DNA from: Flavobacterium sp. | GTDB taxonomy: Bacteria > Bacteroidota > Bacteroidia > Flavobacteriales > Flavobacteriaceae | Direction of reading: 5' to 3' | NCBI RefSeq assembly: GCF_030146175.1 | Contig: NZ_JASLCE010000031.1 | Location: 1 to 16,715 of the forward strand | Length of the DNA: 16,715 bases | In this document: one piece after another, positions 1 to 8,255 of the stretch | Layout of the letters: each line of letters opens with the position of its first letter | Numbering within the stretch: position 1 is the stretch's first letter | Made by a program: the position numbers and the translations under genes | Notes under the pieces: generated by a model | The model's input: only the letters and a program-made list of their open reading frames with translations | The model's database searches: none | What the model was told of the DNA's origin: nothing

Positions 1-154
1 CGCTTTCGATCTTTTAGGCCGTAAAATCGATGAATACAAAAACACCAATGAAAACGATATCATATTGAAAAACGTTAAAAAATCGTCCAGCGTGGTACTC
101 TTAAAAATCACATTGGAAAACGGCGCTACCATAGACCGAAAAACGATTTTCTAA
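1..154 (+). CDS. C-terminal end of a T9SS-secreted protein (5' part outside the window)
   Basis: The frame opens at base 2 and reads 50 codons to a TAA at 152-154. The peptide begins AFDLLGRKIDEYKN and ends DRKTIF. It matches the last 50 residues of the large secreted protein at 556-4932 at 44 of 50 positions, including the central KNVKKSSSVVLLKITLENGA run without a change. This is the C-terminal sorting region recognised by the type IX secretion system, so the protein is probably exported and processed at the cell surface. The codons differ often at third positions from the downstream paralogue, so this is not a very recent copy. Nothing can be said about its catalytic or adhesive part because the rest lies upstream. 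A strong terminator follows 22 bp after the stop. Confidence 0.85.
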   Translation, partial: AFDLLGRKIDEYKNTNENDIILKNVKKSSSVVLLKITLENGATIDRKTIF

Positions 155-176
155 ACACTTAACAACATTTCAAGAC

Positions 177-209
177 AAATCCCCTGTTTACTCAGGGGAT
201 TTTTATTTT
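177..209 (+). terminator. Intrinsic terminator of the upstream secreted-protein gene
   Basis: A perfect 10-bp stem (AAATCCCCTG pairing with CAGGGGATTT, 177-186 with 193-202) closes a 6-nt loop. The T-rich tail runs through 200-209. It sits just after the stop at 152-154 and separates that gene from its downstream paralogue. Confidence 0.9.
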
Positions 210-555
210 GTAACAAACCGACTTTATTTCGTTTTGTTTCAAACAAAATAATCTTTTGGAATGATACGTCAAACTCCTCGATCCAAACACTTTTTCGCAT
301 GTATTTTTATACAAAAAAACCTTGTAAAAAGCAAAAAACAAACCATCTAAATTTCCGAATCTAAAAAATCGATAACCATCAGAAAAACAATACAAATCAA
401 AAAAAAGGCTGTATTACAAAAGGTCATCTTATCGACAAAAATGCACTTTATCGATTAAACGGAAACCTTCATCGAAATTCGGTTCCGAGACACCTTCTGT
501 CTGCTTCTTAGTACATATTTTCGCACCGTAAAAATAACCCCAAAGATTTTTTATT
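210..555 (+). other. AT-rich intergenic region with a possible structured leader
   Basis: No convincing gene lies in these 346 bases; the short minus-strand ORFs here have no recognisable features. A perfect inverted repeat TTTTGTTT-C-AAACAAAA lies at 232-248. A possible promoter is TTG at 322-324 and TAAATTTC at 348-355 (23-bp spacer, one mismatch to TAnnTTTG), which would give a leader of about 195 nt. In that leader CGGAAACC (460-467) can pair with GGTTCCG (481-487) with one bulged A, and AGACA (488-492) with TGTCT (498-502), giving two adjacent hairpins before the start codon at 556. This is inferred from pairing alone. Confidence 0.4.
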
Positions 556-3500
556 ATGTTAATTCGCCCCCGATTTACTTTTAAAATTGAAAACTTATTC
601 AACTCAAAAAGCAACCTACTTTCGTTACTGCTTTTATTAGTTTGCGCTACCGGATTCAGTCAGGTAAGCAACTATACTTTTTCAGAAAGCACATCAAATT
701 ATACAGCTATTACCGGTGCAACAAATGCTATTAACAGCAACTGGGACGACAATGTTACGGCAAACAATATTCCAATTGGTTTTACATTTAACTTTAACGG
801 AGCCAACTATACAACCTGTTCGGTAAACTCAAACGGGTTTATCACATTCGGAACAACACTTTCTGCAAATACAGAATCTAGCCCGATATCATCCAATACC
901 GGATATGCCGGTGCGGTAAGTGCTGTGGGAGTTGACCTTGTAAACAACGGAAATGCAATTATCTACAAAACGATTGGAAGCGCACCTAACCGTGTTTTTG
1001 TGGTGCAGTGGACAAATGCTGAGCGTAGCGCCCGTGGGGGGGATTTTAACTTCCAGATCCGTTTAAGCGAAACAACGAATGTTGTGTCCATTTCGTATGG
1101 TTCTTGTGACCCATCAAACAACAACAATGTAAATGTTCAGGTTGGTTTAAGAGGAGCCAACAACAACGATTATAACAACAGATCCCTTTCAAATAACAAT
1201 ACTTGGGCGGGAAATACATCTGCCGGAACATCAAATAGTGCGACCGTAAGAACACGTAACAACGTATATCCAAATACAAACCTTTTATATACCTGGACTC
1301 CAGTAGTAGCTTGTGTGGCTCCTACCGCACAACCTACAGGACTTACGCTAAGCAGCATCGGAGTTAATTCTATGAATGGTTCGTTTACCGCAGCATCGCC
1401 AGCTCCGGATAATTATCTTGTGATCGCCAATACAACCGGTACTGCGCCAACACCTGCAAATGGAACGAATTATACTATTGGACAAAACCTGGGTAGCACA
1501 AATATTGTAATCGACAACGACGGCAATACTACTTTTAGCGCTACAGGACTTTCGGCCAATACAACCTATTATTTCTTTGTATACTCTTTTAACTCAAACT
1601 GTACAGGAGGTACAAAATACAGAACTACTTCTCCTTTAACCGGAAATGCTAAAACATTAGTATACTGTACAGCAACATCAACATCAAGCAATTACTATAT
1701 CTCAAGTTTTAAAACAACCGGAGCGATTTCAGACGCTGTAAACAACAATTCAGGTTACAGTACTTCTGGATATGGTGATTTCACCAATTTAGACGCAGTA
1801 CAGCAAATTGCCGGTGGTGATCTTAATATCAGCGTGGTTCTTACCGGACCTGATAAGCAATTTGTTAGTGCTTGGGTTGACTGGAACAAAAACAACGATT
1901 TCACAGATAGCGGCGAGAATGTTTATAGCTCAAGTCTAAATATTTTATCAACTACTTTCGGATTTGTAATCCCTGCAGGGACTACTCCAGGGAACTACCG
2001 CCTACGTATTCGTTCTGCTAATGGCGCTAATGGTACTGTACTTTCTCCTTGTGGTAGCTATACAAATGGAGAAACCGAAGATTACATCCTTACAGTTATT
2101 GCCGATTGTCCGGCAAAAATCCTTACTGCACCAACGGTAGAATCTTGTGGTGAAGGTCCTGTAACCTTAACTGTAACAGGATCGGCAGGCGTTACTTCTT
2201 ATCGGTGGTATAACAGCGAAATCGGTGGTTCTCCTATTGCAGGTGCAACATCGGCAAGTTATACAACGCCTTCACTAATGATGTCGACAACGTATTATGT
2301 TACCGCTGTAAACGGTTCTTGCGAATCGCTGGTTCGAAGAGCAATTACTGCTAAAATCAAACCGGTACCGAATATTACAATCACACCTTCTTCTCCGGAA
2401 ATTTGTGGTGATGATAACTTTGTACAGATTGCTGCCGCAGGTAGTACGGAATTGGTAGAACTTTTTAACGAAAATTTCGAAGGCAGTGGGTTGGGTCTTT
2501 TTACCAAATCCGGTACTGGCACAACTGCTACTACTGAATGGCAACAAAAAACAAGTATTTATACCACTACAACGGCTAACTGGAAACCAGCGATCAATTC
2601 GAGTACAGGAACTACCGGAAATAAATTTGCATTCACAACTGCTGATGTATCCGGTAATGGAAAAGACATTATTTTAACGACTACAAACTCTTATAATACT
2701 TCAACTTTCCTGGATTTGACCTTAACGTTCCGTCAGTATTATTCGTACTATGGAAATGGTGAAAGTGCTACTGTTCAAGTTTCAAAAGATAATGGAGCAA
2801 CATGGGGCAATGTGGTTAGCTACACAAACAGTCAGGGTGCGCCAAGTCGATTTGTAAATACTATTATTTACTTGAATGACTATATCGGAGTAAGCAATTT
2901 AAAAATCAGATTCCGTTACCAGGCAGGTTATTGCGATGGATGGGCTATCGACGACGTAATTTTATCCGGACACCGTCCGTTAACATCTAACTTTACCTGG
3001 TCGGGTGCAACTATCGATGCCTATATCGATGCAAACGGAACAACACCGTATACTAATCAGGCTGTAAACACTGTATACATCAAACCGTCTACAGCACAAT
3101 TAGAAGTAAGCAACTGGTCCTTTACGGCTAACGTTCAGTTAACTAATGGTTGTACTGCTTCTAAACCGGTGAGTGTAACTAACAAATCGAAAGTATGGCA
3201 AGGTAATAATGGCAACTGGAATGATCCGAACAACTGGTTACCGGTAGGAGTTCCTACAAGTGATAACTGTGTGATCATTAAACCAACAAGCAATTCCTCA
3301 ACCATCAATGGAACCAACTATGAAGCGCAGGCTAAAACCTTAACAGTTCGTACCAACGGTCGTTTAGACATCCCGGCTACTAACGGAATCAAAGTGGTTA
3401 ATAAAATTGACGTAAAAAATAACGGTACCTTAAACGTAGATAATAACGCCAGTATCGTACAGGTAGACAATGTAGCCAATTCCGGAAATGTAAACATCAG

Positions 3501-4932
3501 ACGTACAACAAAACCGATGTATCGTTATGATTTCACCTACTGGAATTCACCGGTAACATTAGCTTCCGGCTATACATTAGCGATGTTATCACCAAACACA
3601 TTGGGTGACAAATACATGAAATGGCAACCAACAATCGGTGGTGGTTACGGAAACTGGATTAGCGTAAGTAATACTACAGCTATGGATCCAAGAATGGGTT
3701 ATATCGTAAGAGCGCCACAAACGTTCGATCTTAATCCAAACAACAGAACTACCTATACGGCTACTTTCGTAGGAACGCCAAACAATGGGGATGTTACAAT
3801 ACCAATTGCTATCGGAACAGATGCTAACGTAGGTGGTGGTGTAACTGTAGATGATGATCAATGGAACTTGATCGGAAATCCATATGCATCCGCTATCGAT
3901 GTGGTGTCTTTCCTTACAGACAACACCAACAAAACATTAGTAGATGGTACGGTTTATATCTGGACGCACAATACCCCTATAGGTAACACAAATCCTAGCC
4001 CGTTCTATGGTACGTATTCGTATAACTATACGGCTGCTGATTATGCTACGGTAAATAAATTCGGAGCAACAGCAACAGCTGCAACAGGCGGAAGCAAACC
4101 AACCCAGTATATTGCATCCGGACAGGCTTTCTTCGTAAAAGGTTTAGCCAACGGAAATGCGAAGTTTACAAACAGTATGCGTGTTACTGGTAAGAATGAT
4201 AATTTCATGAAAAACGGTGGTACATCAATCAACCCGGAAACACAATCGGTTGCCGGTGGTGAATCGGAAAAACACCGTATCTGGTTGAATTTAGCAAATG
4301 AAAACGGTGCTTTTAGCCAAATATTAGTAGGATATGATGAAGAGGCAACTATGGATTTTGACAGAGGTCTTGACGGACAGGCTTTCGGTGGAAACGGTGT
4401 AACCCTCTACTCGACTATTCCGGATATGAACCTTACAATTCAGGCACGTCCGTTACCATTTAACCAAGCCGATCAGATTCCATTAGGTTTCAATGCAAGC
4501 GCTCAGAATACCTACCAAATCGGAATTGATCATTTAGATGGAATTTTCGATACGCATGCGATCTACCTGGAAGATAAAACTACCAATACGATCCACGATT
4601 TAAGAACAGCTCCTTACTCGTTCACATCGGCTGCTGGTACGTTTGACAATCGTTTTGTATTGCGTTTCAACAACGGTACATTAGGAAACGGTGACTTTAG
4701 CCTTGAAAATGGTATCAAAGTATTACGTGGAAACGAACTGGCTGTAAACTCGGCTAACGAAAGAATCAAAAACATCACTGCATTCGATGTTTTAGGACGA
4801 AAAATTGACGAGTATAAAAATGTAGGTGAAAACGAAATCGCCTTGAAAAATGTAAAAAAATCATCTAGTGTTGTTCTTTTAAAAATCACACTTGAAAACG
4901 GAGCTACTGTAGATCGCAAAACGATTTTCTAA
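556..4932 (+). CDS. Large multidomain T9SS-secreted surface protein (1458 aa, ChiA-like sorting region)
   Basis: This is a secreted, probably cell-surface or released protein whose ligand cannot be told from sequence. A signal peptide is visible: a basic N-region of about 20 residues, a hydrophobic stretch SNLLSLLLLLVCATG, and likely cleavage after about Q36. Domains in order are: an N-terminal beta-sandwich region (about 37-250), a fibronectin III-like domain (255-368), a GEVED-type domain (370-512, with WVDWNKNNDF and GETEDY), an Ig-like domain (515-605), a jelly-roll or MAM-like region (637-808, ending CDGWAIDDV), and a WQGNNGNWNDPNNW module (from about 880). The last 220 residues (HRIWLNL, QARPLPFN, GTFDNRFVLRF, then the final 70 residues) match the flavobacterial ChiA-type or 'type C' T9SS sorting region. 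No catalytic motif was recognised, so an adhesin or binding role is more likely than an enzyme. Its C-terminus nearly duplicates that of the preceding gene. Confidence 0.9.
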   Translation: MLIRPRFTFKIENLFNSKSNLLSLLLLLVCATGFSQVSNYTFSESTSNYTAITGATNAINSNWDDNVTANNIPIGFTFNFNGANYTTCSVNSNGFITFGTTLSANTESSPISSNTGYAGAVSAVGVDLVNNGNAIIYKTIGSAPNRVFVVQWTNAERSARGGDFNFQIRLSETTNVVSISYGSCDPSNNNNVNVQVGLRGANNNDYNNRSLSNNNTWAGNTSAGTSNSATVRTRNNVYPNTNLLYTWTPVVACVAPTAQPTGLTLSSIGVNSMNGSFTAASPAPDNYLVIANTTGTAPTPANGTNYTIGQNLGSTNIVIDNDGNTTFSATGLSANTTYYFFVYSFNSNCTGGTKYRTTSPLTGNAKTLVYCTATSTSSNYYISSFKTTGAISDAVNNNSGYSTSGYGDFTNLDAVQQIAGGDLNISVVLTGPDKQFVSAWVDWNKNNDFTDSGENVYSSSLNILSTTFGFVIPAGTTPGNYRLRIRSANGANGTVLSPCGSYTNGETEDYILTVIADCPAKILTAPTVESCGEGPVTLTVTGSAGVTSYRWYNSEIGGSPIAGATSASYTTPSLMMSTTYYVTAVNGSCESLVRRAITAKIKPVPNITITPSSPEICGDDNFVQIAAAGSTELVELFNENFEGSGLGLFTKSGTGTTATTEWQQKTSIYTTTTANWKPAINSSTGTTGNKFAFTTADVSGNGKDIILTTTNSYNTSTFLDLTLTFRQYYSYYGNGESATVQVSKDNGATWGNVVSYTNSQGAPSRFVNTIIYLNDYIGVSNLKIRFRYQAGYCDGWAIDDVILSGHRPLTSNFTWSGATIDAYIDANGTTPYTNQAVNTVYIKPSTAQLEVSNWSFTANVQLTNGCTASKPVSVTNKSKVWQGNNGNWNDPNNWLPVGVPTSDNCVIIKPTSNSSTINGTNYEAQAKTLTVRTNGRLDIPATNGIKVVNKIDVKNNGTLNVDNNASIVQVDNVANSGNVNIRRTTKPMYRYDFTYWNSPVTLASGYTLAMLSPNTLGDKYMKWQPTIGGGYGNWISVSNTTAMDPRMGYIVRAPQTFDLNPNNRTTYTATFVGTPNNGDVTIPIAIGTDANVGGGVTVDDDQWNLIGNPYASAIDVVSFLTDNTNKTLVDGTVYIWTHNTPIGNTNPSPFYGTYSYNYTAADYATVNKFGATATAATGGSKPTQYIASGQAFFVKGLANGNAKFTNSMRVTGKNDNFMKNGGTSINPETQSVAGGESEKHRIWLNLANENGAFSQILVGYDEEATMDFDRGLDGQAFGGNGVTLYSTIPDMNLTIQARPLPFNQADQIPLGFNASAQNTYQIGIDHLDGIFDTHAIYLEDKTTNTIHDLRTAPYSFTSAAGTFDNRFVLRFNNGTLGNGDFSLENGIKVLRGNELAVNSANERIKNITAFDVLGRKIDEYKNVGENEIALKNVKKSSSVVLLKITLENGATVDRKTIF

Positions 4933-4944
4933 TACCCTCCGAAT

Positions 4945-4990
4945 AAAAAAAAATAACCCCGATGATCGATCATCGGGGTTATTTTTTTTT
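4945..4990. terminator. Bidirectional terminator, 46-bp perfect palindrome
   Basis: The whole segment is a perfect inverted repeat centred between 4967 and 4968: nine A's, TAACCCCGATGATCG and the exact complement ending in nine T's. It can end transcription in both directions, for the secreted-protein gene on the plus strand and the small HExxH gene on the minus strand. The TAA stop codon of the minus-strand gene (4979-4981) lies inside the stem. Confidence 0.95.
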
Positions 4991-5314
4991 CAGATACTTT
5001 ATAAAATGCCAAAATGGTCGTTTCGACAGATAATCCGGATTGGCTTCATTCGCATAAGCTTCCCGTTCAAAACTGATATTCCGATAAGCCGTATGCCGAT
5101 TGCCATACTGCCGCCATCGGATCAGGAACTCAATTCCGTACCAGATAAAAAAAGGAAGCAACACAAGTTCCAATTGTTGCCGGATATGGATTTTCTCATG
5201 ATTCAGGAATACGGTGTCTTTTTTATCCTCCTTCCTCACAACAAACACAAAAGGAAAAACGGTAATGCCCCGAAACCCTTTTGGCGTTAAATATTTTAAT
5301 ACAAGTACAATCAT
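4979..5314 (-). CDS. Small HExxH-motif putative metallopeptidase-like protein
   Basis: This 111-residue protein carries NHEKIHIRQQ (H39, E40, H43), an HExxH zinc-binding motif. A hydrophobic segment follows (about 48-66, LELVLLPFFIWYGIEFLI). Then comes SFEREAYANE, whose E83 or E85 could supply a third metal ligand, as in gluzincin-type peptidases. I recognise it only as a conserved small flavobacterial hypothetical, and peptidase activity is inferred. I chose the ATG at 5314 because it leaves 28 bp to the divergent DUF5522 gene. An in-frame ATG at 5350 would add 12 residues (MSIRTNLGTLPL) and overlap that gene's start by 8 bp. The stop lies inside the shared palindromic terminator. The plus-strand ORF 5006-5290 opposite it is a shadow. 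Confidence 0.75.
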   Translation of the reverse strand: MIVLVLKYLTPKGFRGITVFPFVFVVRKEDKKDTVFLNHEKIHIRQQLELVLLPFFIWYGIEFLIRWRQYGNRHTAYRNISFEREAYANEANPDYLSKRPFWHFIKYLKKK

Positions 5315-5329
5315 TAACGGTAAAGTTCC

Positions 5330-5337
5330 TAAATTTG
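5330..5337 (+). promoter_or_regulatory. -7 promoter element for the DUF5522 gene
   Basis: TAAATTTG matches the Bacteroidetes -7 consensus TAnnTTTG exactly. The start codon of the DUF5522 gene follows after only 5 bp, at 5343, so the transcript would be leaderless or nearly so. No TTG is seen at the expected -33 distance. Confidence 0.5.
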
Positions 5338-5342
5338 TCCGT

Positions 5343-5519
5343 ATGGACAACCAAAATACTAAAAATAAATTAATCCCCGGAGAAGACTATTATTTGTCTC
5401 CGGAAGGCTATAAAGTATTTACCGAAGCCTTTCATTTAAAAAGAGGCTATTGCTGTAAAAACGGATGCCGTCATTGTCCGTATGGATTCAACAAAAACAC
5501 CGGAACGATAAAAAAATAA
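5343..5519 (+). CDS. Small cysteine-rich DUF5522-like protein (58 aa)
   Basis: This short protein begins MDNQNTKNKLIPGEDYYLSP and carries GYCCKNGCRHCPYGF, with cysteines at 37, 38, 42 and 45. That spacing suggests a small metal site, zinc or iron-sulphur, and is the signature I associate with DUF5522; the function is unknown. The ATG at 5343 was chosen because conserved sequence begins there and a TAnnTTTG element lies immediately upstream. The frame is open further back to 5214, but that part runs opposite the divergent HExxH gene and reads as non-native (MSFLSSFLTTNTKG). A weak hairpin (AAAATGG-ATG-CCATTTT, 5520-5536) directly after the stop may serve as its terminator. Confidence 0.8.
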   Translation: MDNQNTKNKLIPGEDYYLSPEGYKVFTEAFHLKRGYCCKNGCRHCPYGFNKNTGTIKK

Positions 5520-5536
5520 AAAATGGATGCCATTTT
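5520..5536 (+). terminator. Weak terminator-like hairpin after the DUF5522 gene
   Basis: AAAATGG (5520-5526) and CCATTTT (5530-5536) form a 7-bp stem with a 3-nt loop, starting directly after the TAA at 5517-5519. The T-run is short and part of the stem, so termination would be inefficient. Confidence 0.35.
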
Positions 5537-5655
5537 AGTCCGCTATAAGATCAAAATTTACAAATCCTACCACAGGTCGGATATCCGCTATCCATAGCCG
5601 GGAATTTCCTGCGCATTTTTATCATTTTATAATACACGAAATTCACATAACAATC

Positions 5656-7641
5656 ATGACGTTTCAAGAACAGATTTTAGAAGGAATCCCTTCTGTTTTA
5701 CCACAACCAAAACCGTACGAAAGCACTATAAACCACGCGCCAAAGCGTAAAGAAATATTAACCGACGACGAGAAAAAACTGGCACTAAAAAATGCCTTGC
5801 GTTATTTCGAACCCGAACACCATGCCGAATTGATCAAAGAATTTTCGGATGAGTTGGAAACCTACGGCCGTATCTATATGTACCGCCTTCGTCCGGATTA
5901 CAAAATGTATGCCCGACCGTTATCCGAATATCCGGGTAAATCCGATCAGGCCAAAGCCATCATGTTAATGATCCAGAATAACCTGGATTATGCCGTGGCA
6001 CAACATCCACATGAATTGATCACCTATGGTGGTAATGGCGCTGTTTTTAGCAACTGGGCACAATACCGCTTGACCATGAAATACCTGGCCGAAATGACCA
6101 ACGAACAAACGCTGGTGATGTATTCCGGTCACCCGATGGGATTATTCCCTTCACACCCGGAAGCTCCGAGAGTGGTGGTTACCAACGGTATGATGATCCC
6201 GAATTATTCCAAACCGGACGATTGGGAACGTTTTAATGCCTTAGGTGTTACCCAATACGGTCAGATGACAGCCGGTAGTTATATGTATATCGGTCCACAG
6301 GGAATTGTTCACGGAACTACGATTACCGTATTGAATGCCGGGCGAAAAATCGCTAAAAACGGCGAAGATCTGGCTGGTAAAGTTTTCGTAACTTCCGGTT
6401 TGGGCGGAATGAGTGGTGCGCAACCTAAAGCCGGTAATATCGCCGGATGTATCACCGTTTGTGCCGAAGTAAATCCAAAAATCACCCACATCCGTCATTC
6501 ACAGGGATGGATCAATGAGGTGATCGAAAACATTGATGAACTGATCAGCCGTGTTCGCAAAGCACAACAAAACAAAGAAGTCGTTTCTATTGCCTACCTT
6601 GGGAACGTGGTAGACGTTTGGGAGCGTTTTTACGACGAAAATATTTATATCGATTTAGGCTCCGATCAGACCTCCTTACACAATCCGTGGGCGGGTGGCT
6701 ACTACCCTGCCGGAATTTCCTTTGAAGACGCCAACGCCATGATGGCCAACGAACCGGTGCTATTTAAAGAAAAAGTACAGGAGACCTTACGCCGACATGC
6801 GGCAGCGATCAATAAACACACAGCCAAAGGCACCTATTTCTTCGACTATGGAAATGCCTTCCTTTTGGAAAGTTCCAGAGCCGGTGCCGATGTAATGGCG
6901 CCAAACGGTATCGATTTCAGATATCCAAGCTATGTTCAGGACATTATGGGGCCAATGTGCTTTGACTATGGTTTCGGACCATTCCGTTGGGTTTGTACTT
7001 CCGGAAATCCGGACGATTTAGCCAAAACAGATGCTATCGCCTGTCAGGTTTTGGAAGAAATGATGCAAACCGCTCCTATCGAAATCCAACAGCAGATGGC
7101 CGATAATATCCGTTGGATCAAAGGCGCACAGGAAAACAAACTGGTGGTTGGTTCGCAGGCGCGTATTTTGTATGCCGATGCCGAAGGACGTACCAAAATT
7201 GCCGAAGCCTTTAATCAGGCGATTGCCCGTGGCGAAATCGGATATGTGGTTTTAGGACGTGATCACCACGATGTATCCGGTACCGATTCCCCTTATCGCG
7301 AGACATCCAACATCTATGACGGTTCCCGTTTTACAGCCGATATGGCCATTCATAACGTAATCGGTGACAGTTTCCGAGGCGCTACCTGGGTATCCATTCA
7401 CAACGGTGGTGGCGTTGGATGGGGCGAAGTAATTAACGGTGGATTTGGCATGGTTCTTGACGGTACTAAAGAAGCATCAAAACGTTTAGAATCAATGCTT
7501 TTCTGGGATGTAAACAACGGGATTGCCAGAAGAAGCTGGGCGCGAAACGAAGGCGCAGTTTTTGCCATTAAAAGAGCCATGGAATCGCAACCTTTACTAA
7601 AAGTGACCATCCCGAATCTTGTTGATGAATCATTATTTTAG
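5656..7641 (+). CDS. hutU: Urocanate hydratase (urocanase), long Bacteroidetes form
   Basis: This cytoplasmic enzyme (EC 4.2.1.49) converts urocanate to 4-imidazolone-5-propionate, the second step of histidine degradation, using tightly bound NAD+ as an electrophile. Visible motifs are the glycine-rich GLGGMSGAQPKAG (about 248-260), which contacts NAD; GPFRWVCTSG with C447, equivalent to the essential cysteine of the Pseudomonas enzyme; and a C-terminal SPYRETSNIYDGSRFTAD...GGGVGWGE block. At 661 residues it is about 100 longer than the classical 557-residue enzyme, with a longer N-terminus and internal insertions; this length is usual in Bacteroidetes. No hutH, hutI or hutG lies in this window, so the pathway genes are dispersed or outside it. 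No TTTG-type promoter element is seen in the 136 bp upstream. A DUF4136 lipoprotein gene follows after 25 bp and may be co-transcribed. Confidence 0.95.
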   Translation: MTFQEQILEGIPSVLPQPKPYESTINHAPKRKEILTDDEKKLALKNALRYFEPEHHAELIKEFSDELETYGRIYMYRLRPDYKMYARPLSEYPGKSDQAKAIMLMIQNNLDYAVAQHPHELITYGGNGAVFSNWAQYRLTMKYLAEMTNEQTLVMYSGHPMGLFPSHPEAPRVVVTNGMMIPNYSKPDDWERFNALGVTQYGQMTAGSYMYIGPQGIVHGTTITVLNAGRKIAKNGEDLAGKVFVTSGLGGMSGAQPKAGNIAGCITVCAEVNPKITHIRHSQGWINEVIENIDELISRVRKAQQNKEVVSIAYLGNVVDVWERFYDENIYIDLGSDQTSLHNPWAGGYYPAGISFEDANAMMANEPVLFKEKVQETLRRHAAAINKHTAKGTYFFDYGNAFLLESSRAGADVMAPNGIDFRYPSYVQDIMGPMCFDYGFGPFRWVCTSGNPDDLAKTDAIACQVLEEMMQTAPIEIQQQMADNIRWIKGAQENKLVVGSQARILYADAEGRTKIAEAFNQAIARGEIGYVVLGRDHHDVSGTDSPYRETSNIYDGSRFTADMAIHNVIGDSFRGATWVSIHNGGGVGWGEVINGGFGMVLDGTKEASKRLESMLFWDVNNGIARRSWARNEGAVFAIKRAMESQPLLKVTIPNLVDESLF

Positions 7642-7666
7642 TTAATCATAAAAACCTAATTACATT

Positions 7667-8197
7667 ATGAAAGCAATAAAATACCTTCCGATACTACTGC
7701 TCTTGGTCATCAGCTCTTGCAGCTCCGTTAGAGTAGCATCCGATTTTGATAACAGAACCGACTTTAGTCAGTATAAAACCTATGCCTTTCATAAAGATGG
7801 AATCGATAAAGTTGAGATTTCCGATTTAGACAAACGACGTATCCTTCGCGCCATTGACGATCAGATGACCGCCAAAGGCTTTACAAAAAGCGACAATCCG
7901 GATATGTTGGTTAATATTTTTACCAAATCCAGCGAACAGGTTAACGTGAGCCAGTTCAATACCGGTTGGGGTTGGGGATATGGCTACGGATGGGGCTGGG
8001 GCGGACCGAGTTACAGCACCGTTAGTACCACTACCGAAGGAACCCTTTATATCGACCTGATTGATGCCCGTAAAAAAGAATTGATCTGGCAAGGTATCGG
8101 AACCGGTGTTTTAACGCGAAACCGTGAGAAAAAAGAAGAACGCATCAACGAATTTGTTTCTAAAATTCTGATGCAGTTTCCACCGCAAAAAAAATAA
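7667..8197 (+). CDS. DUF4136 lipoprotein
   Basis: This 176-residue predicted lipoprotein has a short basic N-terminus, a hydrophobic core and the lipobox VISSC, with C18 as the lipidated residue. It would be anchored in a membrane and face the periplasm. The body fits the DUF4136 family: DFDNRTDFSQYKTYAF after the anchor, then DKRRILRAIDDQMTAKGF, SDNPDMLVNIF, and a C-terminal LYIDLIDARKKELIWQG block. A glycine/tryptophan/tyrosine-rich linker (about 100-113, GWGWGYGYGWGWGG) interrupts the domain, which I recall as common in this family. Function is unknown. It lies 25 bp after hutU with no terminator between, so co-transcription is possible although no functional link is evident. A clear terminator follows 19 bp after its stop. 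Confidence 0.85.
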   Translation: MKAIKYLPILLLLVISSCSSVRVASDFDNRTDFSQYKTYAFHKDGIDKVEISDLDKRRILRAIDDQMTAKGFTKSDNPDMLVNIFTKSSEQVNVSQFNTGWGWGYGYGWGWGGPSYSTVSTTTEGTLYIDLIDARKKELIWQGIGTGVLTRNREKKEERINEFVSKILMQFPPQKK

Positions 8198-8216
8198 TGT
8201 AATTCACTATAAAACT

Positions 8217-8246
8217 AAAAAGCCTACCCTATGCGTAGGCTTTTTT
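8217..8246 (+). terminator. Intrinsic terminator between the DUF4136 gene and the globin gene
   Basis: AAAAAGCCTAC (8217-8227) pairs with GTAGGCTTTTT (8235-8245) around a 7-nt loop, followed by one more T. It ends only 9 bp before the globin start codon at 8256, which leaves almost no room for a separate downstream promoter. Confidence 0.9.
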
Positions 8247-8255
8247 ATCACTATC

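Noticed and set aside
232..248. Perfect inverted repeat TTTTGTTT-C-AAACAAAA as a terminator or operator
   Set aside because: It is low in complexity, has a 1-nt centre that cannot form a loop, and lies in A/T-rich sequence where such repeats arise by chance.
192..614. Two short minus-strand ORFs upstream of and overlapping the start of the large secreted-protein gene
   Set aside because: They have poor coding character, one crosses the terminator loop and the other overlaps a well-supported gene start.
5006..5290. 94-codon plus-strand ORF
   Set aside because: It lies fully opposite the HExxH gene, whose protein has a recognisable motif and hydrophobic segment. The plus-strand translation has no family features.
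5214..5342. N-terminal extension of the DUF5522 ORF back to 5214
   Set aside because: This part overlaps the divergent gene and contains the predicted promoter box; the conserved protein starts at 5343.
8217..8246. Possible riboswitch upstream of the globin gene
   Set aside because: Only a simple terminator hairpin is present; there is no room for an aptamer between it and the preceding gene.
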